A stretch of 64,000 bases of DNA from Ambrosia x helenae (Eukaryota > Streptophyta > Magnoliopsida > Asterales > Asteraceae): assembly GCA_030844895.1 (NCBI GenBank), contig CM061231.1:33365149-33429148 (forward strand), written 5' to 3'. The position numbers and the translations under genes were made by a program. Every line of letters begins with the position of its first letter. Positions within the stretch are counted from its first letter, which is position 1. Under the pieces are notes generated by a model. That model saw only the letters and a list, made by a program, of their open reading frames with translations, did no database searches and was not told the origin of the DNA. Positions 54,806 through 64,000 of this stretch are shown here, one piece after another.

Positions 54806-57800
54806 ATGGCTGAACCTAACCCCAACACAACTGTCATCAACCAGACTGGGGACGTCGACGTCCAGCTCACGGGAAATGCCGATACCCCCAGCCACAGTCG
54901 TCAAACAGTCCACCTCACGCATCCAGAATCCAGCCTTCGAGGTGCGTGACGTGGAAACTGACGAAGATAGTGGTGACAACTCCGCGGAAGACCCAGACAA
55001 GTGGCTCCTCCGTCAAAGCTCAAAGAGCGCCGTTATCTATCAGCGGATGCTCATGAAGTAAGCAAAAAAGAAGGGCAAGACCCTGACTTACGGCTCCTCG
55101 CCAAAAAGGAGCCATAAGAACAAAGAACCTACCAGCCGCCGTGGTGGTCGTAGCGGGGAGCTCGGCGGAAACAATGGAGCTCGTGGCTACGCCAACCTAC
55201 ACGACGAGTCGGACGGCTACGAGTCATCTAGCACGGACTCTGACCGCAACGGGAGGGCACACACTCGCCGTCCACACCGCAAGGATGTGGACGACGACTT
55301 GGTCAAGCCTTTCCGGCCAAAGTCCTCTGCCGAGAAATCAAAGTTTATCGCTCGCATAGCGATGGCGGAAATCCCCAGGAAAGCCAAACTTCCTAGCAGC
55401 ATCGGCAAGTACGATGGCCTGCGCGACCCAGACGACCACATTCACGACTTTGAATGTGCGGGAAGTTCGGTTAATTGGCTAGTCTAGGTTTGGTGCTATC
55501 TCTTTGCCCAAACACTGTCTGGCGCGGCAAGAGTCTGGTTCGACAATCTACCGGCGAGGAGCATTGCGGACTTTGATGACCTCACCGACAAGTTCGGCAA
55601 TCATTTCTCGCATATCAGAAAGCACAAGCGAGATAAGGTGCACATACTCTTATGCCGCCGATATGACCACGAGTCTATCAAAGACTTCATTGTTCGTTTC
55701 AACAAAGAAGCCTTCCAGATAGGCTGTGGGGAGGAACTTACCCATGCTGCGTTCATTCACAATGTACGCAGTCCAGAACTCATGAAATGCCTTACGGGCA
55801 AAGACGGTAACCCAAAGTCCTGGGATGAAGTTATACACTCCGCCAAGATATATGCCTCATCTGAAAAGTCTTTCAGTCAGATGCACGGCTTCCAGCAGCA
55901 AAACCAATATAATAATATTAATAATAATAAGGGCAAATCCGTTTGGAACCGCATCTCCGGTTCCACAAACGAGGGAAAATATTCCCCCACCAACGATGCC
56001 CGTCAAATCATCAGCAGCAAACAGTCAAGGGAACAACGGGGTCACTCCAAGAAAAATCACGACTGGACCCCACTAGTCAAGAGCCCGTCACAAGTCCTCA
56101 AGATGGAGCAAGTAACTCTCAAGGAACCCAAACCCCTCGGGAGAAGAAGAAATGTGGACACATCCAAGTTCTGTGAGTACCATAACGACTTTGGTCACCT
56201 CACAGACAAATGCTACATTTTAAAGATGGAGATCGAGACCGCGCTGAAATCCGGTCAGCTCGGTCGCCTGGTTAAGAATGTCCACCGCGCCACCAAAGGA
56301 CAAGTTGGCGACGACACACAGGCGGAAGGGTCACGGAAAAAAATCCGTGACCTAAATACACATGCCGCCACCATCATCCCGCGCCACCAATGCAACATGA
56401 CAAGGCTGAGAAAGAAAGCCCAGCACGGGAAGCGAGCCCGTGCACCACAAAATGACGAATCTTGGAAGGAGGCAGAAGTCCTCCTATCCAAAGTCCGCGA
56501 CGACGCATGTTGCACCGCCCAACTCGTCATCACTGCCGTCTTTGGCCATTACCGCACAGGGTACATGTTCATGGACGGCGGTAGTAGCACTGATATCATG
56601 TACGATCAGTGTTTCCAACAGCTGGATGAGGAGGACAAGGCAAAGCTTGTACTCGTTAACGAGCCAATCTCCGGTTTTATCTATGAAACAATCATGCCCC
56701 ACGGCATGATCTGTATGCCGGTAAGGATGTCTGACGGCACACACGAATGCACCGAAATTTGTGACTTCATGGTCCTGCCCGCCAACTCTAACCACGACAT
56801 CTTGCTAGGCAGAGAGGGTATCGCGCGGTTCAACGCAAACGCCTCCACCGCCCATGCAATGGTTGGCTTCCCAACCAAAACCGGCATGGCCATCGTTCGG
56901 GGTAACAAAGATTGCTATTTGGCGGAAGCTGCCAAACCACCAAAGATGGTCAAAACAGACGCTCGCATAGAGCTGGAAAAATGGGTCCTTAACCCTAAAT
57001 TTCCGGAGCAAACGGTGGTCATAGGCCATGCAATCTCCGACTCCATCCGCAACCATCTAAAGCAATTATTGATCCACAACATGGACATGTTTGCATGGCA
57101 ACCAGCGGACATGGTTGGCGTTCCGCGAGAAATAGCGGAACACAAACTTAACGTGTATCAATCAGTCGAGCCAGTGGTTCAAAAGAAAAGGAGCATGGGG
57201 CCGGAGAAAACAAAGGCCATGAACGAACAAGTCACCGAGCTGCTCAATGCAGGCATCCTATGACCCATCCGATACTAATCTTTGCTCGCAAATCCGGTCA
57301 TGGTCGCGAAAGCCAATGGAAGTTGGCGAATGTGCATTGACTATAAGGATCTCAACAAGGCATGCCCCAAGGATTGTTACCCGTTGCCATAAATTGATCT
57401 AAAGGTGGACTCTTTGGCCCCTTATCGCTTCAAATGTTTCCTTGACACGTATAAGGGGTGCCACCAAATACAAATGGCAAAGGAGGACGAGGATAAAACC
57501 GCGTTCCGCAGTGATATGGGTATGTTCTGTTATACGAAAATGCCATTCGGGTTGAAGAATGCCGGTGCCACATACCTGCGACTCATGGACACCGCCTTCG
57601 TCAATGAGATCGGCATACGATTGGAGGTAGACGTTGATGACCTTGTCATCAAAAGAAAGGAAGAGGGAGACATGCTGAGGGACATTCAACAAACCTTCAA
57701 CCAATTGCGCAAGGTGCGCATGAAGTTGAACCCCAGCAAGTGTTCCTTCGGAATGGAGGAAGGCAAATTCCTGGGGGTCATAGTCACTCGGGATGGATTT

Positions 57801-58533
57801 CGCACAAACCCCGAGAAAGTCCAGGCAATCGAAAGAATGCCCTCCCTCGTGTCAGTCAAAGAAGTCCAGACGTTGATGGGTCGCCTTGTGGCCCTCAACC
57901 AATTCTTGGCCAACTACGCTTCAAAGTCATTCCCATTCCTAGATACTTTGAAGAATTGTTTAAAAAAGAGCAACTTCCGCTGGACAGCGGAAGCAGAAAC
58001 AGCTTTTCAAGCAATGAAACAATGCCTCATGAATCTCTCAACTCTGACAGCACCATTACCGAGGGAACCGCTCACACTCTACCTCTCCGTCACAGAACGT
58101 GCGGTAGGAGCAGTCCTCATGGTAAACCGTAAAGGGGTGCAGATGCCAATTTACTACATTAGCCGCACCCTACTCGATGCGGAGACAAGGTATACCATCA
58201 TGGAAAAACTAGTCCTAGCTCTTGTACACGCATCTCGAAGACTGCGCATGTACTTCCAGGGGCACCCGATCAACGTCCTTACGAACTACAAAATCAGCGA
58301 TGTCTTGCGCAAGCCAGAACTCTCGGGTCATCTGGCGAAATGGGCCATCGAACTTGGAGAACACACTATCTACTACAAGCCCCGACCCGCAATCAAAGGA
58401 CAAGTTCTTGCTGATTTCGACACAAAAATACCAACCGACAAAGTCGAAGAGTGCAAGGCCGAACAGTCCCCCGCGCAAATTCAAAACCGATCGCAGAAAT
58501 GGTCCCTCTTTACTGACGGGGCCTCGCAGAAAT
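54806..58533 (+). pseudogene. gag-pol of a Tat-like Ty3/gypsy element, truncated in the second RNase H
   Basis: Gag begins near 54806 and is recognisable as MAEIPRKAKLPSSIGKYDGL and FIVRFNKEAFQIGCGEELTH. A CEYHNDFGHLTDKC knuckle and a protease (MDGGSS) follow. The main open part is 55638-57263. A stop and small shifts at 57263-57400 break the start of the RT (RMCIDYKDLNKACPKD). From 57405 the RT continues with MPFGLKNAGATYLRLMD, a VDVDDLVIK active-site box, FLGVIVTRDGF and a first RNase H (ERAVGAVLM, YTIMEKLVLALVHASRRLR). The end reads WSLFTDGAS, the beginning of the extra RNase H typical of the Tat clade, and then homology stops abruptly. Integrase and 3' LTR are missing. Confidence 0.88.
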
Positions 58534-58713
58534 GATCCCATTTTATCTAATTCTTCTTTTAATATTATTCTAGGTCACATTTACCATTTGTGAATTAACT
58601 TTTATGCATGCAAACATTCCAACGCATTAGTTTAGGAAAAGTCGTCTAATATGACATCTTCTCCCAATGACATAGGTACAACCTTTGACATGTTATCTAC
58701 GAAGGTTTAATTA

Positions 58714-58931
58714 CACTACAAGAATTTCGGGCATTAGGGGCACCCCGCTTTTTTGTCGCCCATAAAGGTCAATCAAATCTCTAGCCGTTGGATCAACGAG
58801 CCACATTTAATCATACTTTTAGGCTTTAGGGGCGATGGTCGACCCTAAAAGTCCAAAAAAATGAATTACCCGCCACCCTTCCTTCTCTCCCTCTTTTCCT
58901 TTTCCTTCAACACAAAACAAGCTGCTGTCTG

Positions 58932-58964
<33 letters not shown>

Positions 58965-59118
58965 GATCCCTCTCTCTAAATCTCTCTCATTTGATCCCTC
59001 TTTCTCAACCTCTCAATCTCCTCTGTCTCATCCTCTTTCTTGTTCTTCTTCTTTCCCCCACCACTGGACCACGAACCCCACCACCAGACCATCCCACCAC
59101 CGAAACTACTAGAGAATA
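58714..59118 (+). mobile_element. CACTA (En/Spm) 5' end 1
   Basis: CACTACAAGAATTTCGGGC is the terminal signature of plant CACTA elements. Subterminal TTAGGGGC units (GCATTAGGGGCACC, CTTTAGGGGCGATGG) recur in both orientations nearby. No matching 3' end is in the window. A (CT)n tract lies at about 58937-58960 and pyrimidine-rich sequence follows. The extent given ends where the second CACTA end begins. Confidence 0.6.
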
Positions 59119-59330
59119 CACTACAAGAAATTTGGGCAATAACGGCGACATCAGTAGCGGCGACATCACCGCTATTGCCCAAAATCCGCATGAACATTTC
59201 AACAAACAGATCTGGCCGTCGATTGACAAGAGAATCCAAGGGCTGAGATTTAAAAGTACACAAAGCAATAGCGGCGACATTATTAGCGGCGACATGTCGC
59301 CGCTATTGCTCTGACCGGGAAATAAATCCA
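59119..59330 (+). mobile_element. CACTA (En/Spm) 5' end 2 with subterminal GCGGCGACAT repeats
   Basis: CACTACAAGAAATTTGGGC begins at 59119. It is followed by repeated AGCGGCGACAT units in both orientations at 59133-59310, including the near-perfect hairpin AGCGGCGACATGTCGCCGCT. Such subterminal repeats bind the element's own TnpA-like protein in this superfamily. The element's right end is outside the window or deleted. Confidence 0.65.
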
Positions 59331-59910
59331 ATTGTTCCCTCCAATTCTTCCCAAAATAATCAAACCCAATTGTTACCTTCCTCTACCGATTGAAGACCAC
59401 ACCACCGCCGAGCCTTTCCCCCCTTCTCCACCACCGAAGACCCTTTCCCTTTCTTCCCCTTGTCCACCACCACCCCTCGGCCCTCCCCACCTTCCCTTCT
59501 CCACCAGCATCACCCGGCCAACACCACCACTCGAGCACCACCACTAGTTGAGCACCACCACCAGTCGAGCACCACTCACCGGTAAATTTTTTTTTATTTT
59601 TTCTGTTTTTTTTAAGTTTTTTTTTGTTTAACTTTTTTGTTTAAGTTTTATAAATTGATTGGTAGGGAACCAATCTACTGGACCACGTGAAGATTCGTCA
59701 AATACCGGTTAGTCACCGCTAATTCTGTTTTTTTTTATTTTTTTCTGTTTTATTTTTGTATATGTGTGTGTAAGTTGGTATGTAGGTATACATGTGTGTA
59801 TTCTTTTTTTTTTTTTTTTTTATAATTTTTTCTTTTTTTTTTTTTCTGTTTATTTTTAATTTTTTTCTGTATTTTCTGTTTCTTTTTTTCTGTTTTTTTG
59901 TTTTTTTTAA
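59331..59910. other. CACTA interior or flank, no gene seen
   Basis: A CCACCACCG-rich stretch (59385-59580) resembles an exon but has no domain. Poly-T rich sequence follows (59587-59650 and 59800-59905). The short frames here are compositional artefacts. Confidence 0.4.
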
Positions 59911-60225
59911 TTTGTATGTATGTATGTATGTATGTATGTATGTATGTATGTATGTATGTATGTATGTATGTATGCGTGTATGAGTATATGAGTAGTCGAA
60001 TGTATGTATGAGTGTATGTATGTATGCGTGTATGAGTGTATGAGTAGTCGAATGTATGTATGAGTGTATGTATATATGTATGTATGTATGAGTGTATGTA
60101 TGTATGTATGTATGTATGTATGTATGTATGTATGTATGTATGTATGTATGTATGTATGAGTGTATGTATGTATGCATGTATGTATGTATGTATGTATGTA
60201 TGTATGTATGTATGTATGTATGTAT
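59911..60225. repeat. (GTAT)n microsatellite
   Basis: About 315 bp of GTAT units has a few imperfect interruptions (GAGTAGTCGAATG twice, near 59990 and 60045). The predicted Tyr/Ile/His-rich minus-strand peptides are artefacts of the repeat. Confidence 0.95.
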
Positions 60226-60724
60226 GAATCCCCACTTAAAACATAGTTAGCTTAGAAATACCTGCCCGAAATTGATTTAGTAATTAATTTCGGGTAGTCC
60301 CCGTTTTGGGACTGCTTTTTGAATATCTTATCTCATTTAGGATGTGAATGTGTACTACATGATTGTTTTTGAAAGATTCGGTTGGCATTTCCAAGATCAC
60401 TAGACATTGCACCATCTCGAGCTCTCTAGGTAAGTTATCTCGTCCAAACAAACTCCTAGCTTTAGGCCTTATCATGTTCACCCAAAACCATCGATATTTG
60501 ATGCCAACAAGTTGGCCATACACATTCGAAAGTCACACACATTGTTTCACTTATAAAATCGACTAACTATCAATCACTTTGCCACAATATTACGCCTAGT
60601 TAACAAGAATCGGCCCTTACATCTATATAATGGGTCGACTTGTGTGTAATGAATCAAACTCCAACCTAAACAACCTACTAGTGTTCGCTTTTTGATTAAA
60701 CAAACTCATTTGATCCATGTTCAA
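60226..60724. other. Non-coding stretch between the GTAT repeat and the minus-strand LTR
   Basis: No domain, transposon end or RNA was recognised. Short frames on both strands near 60284-60566 overlap and look accidental. Confidence 0.4.
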
Positions 60725-62543
60725 TGTCACACCCCAACCGATGGCGGAATCATCGAGGTGAGACTTAGTGGTAGATTGTTCAAAGACTTCATGACACTAG
60801 ATTTTGTGACAATATAGTTTAAAGATAGAATTTCATTTGTTGTCTAAAAATAGAAATACAAGTAGTTCATATAACGAAAAATACAACAACAAGAATATGA
60901 TAACTTGAACTAGAGTGAGTTTCTATATCCAATCCTAAGTAGTTTTCTTGAATGTCCTGCAATAAATATTTCCTGCAACATGTATAAAATATCCGTCAAC
61001 ACATAAAGCATTGGTGAGCATACTAGTTTGAGTCTAAGTACATAGTATAGAAAAGTCTACTCGAATCATCATGTTATAGGCATATGCACGTATAACCATA
61101 CAAACGGCAACAACACTCGATAACACAAAAGACTTCATCTTATCATGACCCATAAAGGGGGCGGCGTGTCAACCTATAGCGCTATACATGTAAGGTGGGT
61201 TGTTAACTAATCGTACATTTGTATGTAAGACTTTGAATTCTAGCATGGCATAGCATAATAGCATTTAGATTGAGCATAATAGTTTAAGAGTATGAAATCG
61301 TTTAAGTTTTGATAGTGATACATGTTGAGCCCCAAAGAATAAAGAATAAAAGGGGGACAAGTATGAACTCACCTTAGGGTGCGTTTGTTAAGTCCTCAAA
61401 AACGAGTCTTGAGAAATGAGGATTTTTGCTCCGGTTAGACTAGAGTTAAGAAAAGAAAAAAAAATGAATTTAGATTCGAAGGAAGATTCAAGAGTACAAG
61501 GAAGTCATGCATTGCCGTTAAGGCGAACCAAAACACAAACCACCATGAAGGTGATTCGGATGGTCATAAGAGTCAAGCAAGCCTTTTAGGCGAACCAAAA
61601 CACAAACCACCATAGAGGTGATTCGGATGGTTAGGAGAGTCAAGCATTGGTAAGGTAGGGATGTATCCACAAACCTTTCCGAGTTATTAAATTAGTAGAG
61701 TTTATACAATTTAGTATTTATATAATATAACTTAGAAAGTAGGGTATGGTGACTTAGTTTGGATGAGCCTTGGCCTTCCTTTTGTCAACCATGAACCATA
61801 ACACAAGTCCCTCCATCATTGAGTTGTTGGTGAACTTGGTTGGTATTATTAACAACTTAGTGCATAAAAGATAATAGAAGATGACCACATTTGAGGCCTC
61901 AAATTGGTGCCCTACTCATGTTTATTTGCCATGGCAAATAGGAGAGAGGTCCTAGAGGTTTCCTCAAAGGGTTTGAAGAAGAGGAGAGTGAAGAAAGTAG
62001 AAGAGAGGTTGAAGGTGAAGTGAGAAACTCACTTATTCTTGAGAGAATTCTTGAGAGATTAGAGAGGATTTAGAAATGAGCAAGTGTTAGAATGGGTAGG
62101 AGTGGTGTATTTATAGTTGGGGTGAAGGGGTTGGGTATTTAATGAATTAATTAGGGTGGTTAGAAGTTAATTAGTGGTAAATATATATTTAAAAGAAAAT
62201 AATGATAACATTAAAAAAACATACGGCAAGTTTAAAAAAATAATAACAATAACATTTGAATGTTGCACTTTGTTTTCATTTCATATTTTCGTTTTCCTTT
62301 TTTTTTTTTTTAACTAAAGTATTATTAAAAAAAATATATATATATATGTTTTATTTTAAAGATAAATATATATTAAGATTTTAACTAAATGAGTTTCTAA
62401 ATTGATTAGGTTAAATTATAATGACGACCCGTCACGAATTGGTAAGCCAACGTAACATAAAAGAAGCGAATAAGGGCGAACTTGGAATTTGTTAAATATC
62501 GAATTTAAAATACAAGAAAAAGTTAAAATCACATGATGTTACA
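60725..62543 (-). repeat. Gypsy LTR, minus strand
   Basis: On the minus strand it starts TGTAACATCATGTG at 62543 and ends GGTTGGGGTGTGACA at 60725. The last 40 bases (CTCGATGATTCCGCCATCGG) match the end of the young gypsy LTR, so the families are related. A polypurine tract adjoins its right side, so it is the 3' LTR of a minus-strand element. It is 1819 bp. A direct duplication of about 70 bp lies at 61518-61655 (GGCGAACCAAAACACAAACC). Confidence 0.78.
61518..61655. repeat. Two-copy 70-bp tandem repeat in the minus-strand LTR
   Basis: AGGCGAACCAAAACACAAAC, followed by CACCAT-AGGTGATTCGGATGG, occurs twice with only a few differences and is followed each time by GAGTCAAGCA. Confidence 0.85.
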
Positions 62544-62560
62544 GTCTCCCCTACTTTAGG
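62544..62560 (-). promoter_or_regulatory. Polypurine tract of the minus-strand gypsy element
   Basis: Minus-strand CCTAAAGTAGGGGAGAC directly precedes the LTR. The neighbouring AAATTTCGAGACGAAATTTC palindrome corresponds to AATTTCGGGACGAAATTTC before the young element's tract at 13665. Confidence 0.75.
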
Positions 62561-64000
62561 AAATTTCGTCTCGAAATTTAATTAAGAGTCAACCCTTTAA
62601 AAAAAATAGGTAAGTGGTTTGATATGGGTTTAATAAGAACAAGACTAGTTAGTTTATTATGTTTAAATCAAATACGGTATCTAGTCACTGGTGCGATAAA
62701 TATGCCCGTAAGAAAAGTACTTTTAAAATTTTAACTCAAGGTCGTACGTAGAAATTTGAAAGTTTGACCGAGTAAAGTATTTTGTAAATAAACAAGGAAG
62801 GGAGTACGTATACGTAGGTTTGTATATGGAGTTAATGCAACAAATTTTGGAAAGGTAAGTAAGTATACAGCATTACATGCATGAAATAGTAAGGATCTTG
62901 GGAAAATAAGTTTTTTTTTTTTTTTTTTTTTGATATGAAATAGTGAGAATTGAAGGTAGGTAAGGATATTGTATAACATATAGAAATTTTGGGGAAATGA
63001 GTAGTTATACGGTATAAAATAGTGAAAATTAAAGGTAGTTAAGTATATTGTATAACATATAGAAATTTTGAGAAAATAAGTAATTATACGATATATCATA
63101 TATGAAATAGTGGAAATTTTTGGCTTGTAGAAGATGTGTCCTTGGGTAATTGGGTGGAATATTAAAAATGTGAGCATAATGAGTGACTAGATGTGGGAAT
63201 GAACAATATTTAGTAATAGAAATTTGGTCTGCACAAGGTCGAAAATTTTATTAGAAAAACTTTTAGAAAGCGATTAAATAAACGAGAAATTGTACTATTT
63301 TAAAACAACTTTTTGGTGAAATAAATAGTATTTATTTAGTTTTGAAATCCAGTATATAAGTAGTCACGAAAATATAAGAAAGTGAGAGGGAAAATCTTGT
63401 TTTAAATGTATAGATTCTTTTAGAGGCTAAGGCCAAAGTTTACGGGACTTAGAACGAGATTCTTGATAATGGGAGGATTGCTGATTGAGCAAGGGAAGGC
63501 AAAAGGAAAGAAACGAAGTTGATGTAGATTACAAGTATAGATTATTCGTGGCAAGGATTATGTTGCATAGTAGAGAGTGTGGTTCAAAACAAGGTTATAA
63601 TATGCATAAAAGATAAATAAATGCAAGCGTAATTAGACTAGTATAACATAAACGGTATCGCAAAAGATAAATAACGTAAGTGTTGGTCAAAATTTAAATT
63701 CGACACCTAAAACTCCTCATGGCACGAATAACTCTACTTTTGGTAGTATGACAGGACATTTATGTATAGGATGTACCGGCGGCGTATCCACCATGTCATT
63801 ATCATACCTCATCCGTGTTGTTATTCAAGTCATGATATGTTACACACACTGGGACTTGTTATGTTTTTCATATGCCCAATTTTTGTAATTACGTGTGCAC
63901 CCGTAATTAGTCCAATTGTCGTATGGTCCACATAATTTTTCTTAGTTATGTGTGGGTCTCTAGTGGACACAAAATACTTATACACAAAGGAAAATACATT
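62561..64000. other. Internal region of the minus-strand gypsy element, no pol seen
   Basis: To the right of the polypurine tract I find no integrase coding sequence. Instead there is AT-rich sequence with a tandem repeat of about 79 bp at 62935-63100 (TATTGTATAACATATAGAAA twice) and a poly-T run near 62910. The last 300 bases to the window edge show no feature I recognise. The element may be non-autonomous or rearranged. Confidence 0.45.

Noticed and set aside
56255..57145. Several minus-strand frames over the Tat-like pol
   Set aside because: They are shadows of the GC-richer plus-strand gag-pol frame and have no domain of their own.
59719..60235. Minus-strand Tyr/Ile/His/Thr-rich frames
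   Set aside because: They are translations of the (GTAT)n repeat and its poly-A flank in different phases, not a gene.
62731..63177. Minus-strand frame of 148 codons
   Set aside because: It spans the tandem repeat and poly-T run of about 79-bp units. The predicted peptide is repetitive and contains a poly-Lys stretch, with no domain.

Overview
The window looks like nuclear DNA of a flowering plant, probably a eudicot. It is AT-rich, intron-containing and packed with plant transposon families. It also holds three plant genes: an HRD3/SEL1L-type ERAD gene, a divergent receiver-plus-GARP regulator, and PR-1. I lean weakly towards Asteraceae from the general look of the repeats, but nothing here proves the family.

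Layout, left to right. Bases 1-4600 are intergenic: a 42-bp tandem repeat, then a probable hAT relic interrupted by a hairpin MITE (1863-2136) and by a 2.1-kb Mutator-like element with a perfect 9-bp target duplication (2318-4416). Bases 4614-22457 are two nested Ty3/gypsy chromodomain elements. An old one (RT-RNase H at 4614-5727, integrase at 16337-17642, 3' LTR at 17643-22457) was split in its pol gene by a young one (5728-16331) with 2.65-kb LTRs and target duplication ACACA. The old LTR also carries three inverted-repeat elements laid end to end in (TA)n tracts. A truncated LINE lies at about 22950-24071.

Gene 1 (plus, 24227-30148) is an intact six-exon HRD3A/SEL1L-like ER-associated degradation gene of 664 codons; every intron is phase 0. 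Gene 2 (minus, 49326-31166) is a six-exon gene for a predicted 332-aa protein with a degenerate receiver domain and a GARP DNA-binding domain. Its fourth intron is about 10.6 kb. That intron contains a copia element whose LTR, leader and gag were hit in turn by a non-autonomous LTR element (38550-41671, target duplication ATCGG), a Cassandra-like 5S-bearing TRIM (36050-36845) and a GC-rich hAT MITE (35215-35617). The non-autonomous LTR element holds a further hAT MITE. Its 6.3-kb first intron holds a SINE with an inserted MITE, a PIF/Harbinger relic and two Tourist-like MITEs. The two genes converge on about 1 kb at 30149-31165.

Upstream of gene 2 are long GGT/AGT and TAA microsatellites inside a roughly 0.7-kb tandem duplication. 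Gene 3 (minus, 53508-53020) is an intact single-exon PR-1. To its right lie a truncated Tat-like Ty3/gypsy element (53874-58533), two CACTA 5' ends (58714 and 59119), a (GTAT)n tract, and a minus-strand gypsy LTR (60725-62543) followed by its polypurine tract and a tandem-repeat region to the window edge.

No prokaryotic, organellar or CRISPR feature was seen. The most unusual signals are the tRNA-like modules inside the young gypsy LTR, the chain of elements in TA microsatellites, and the pseudo-receiver/GARP gene with its nested-transposon intron. All coordinates and splice sites were read by eye; no similarity search was run.
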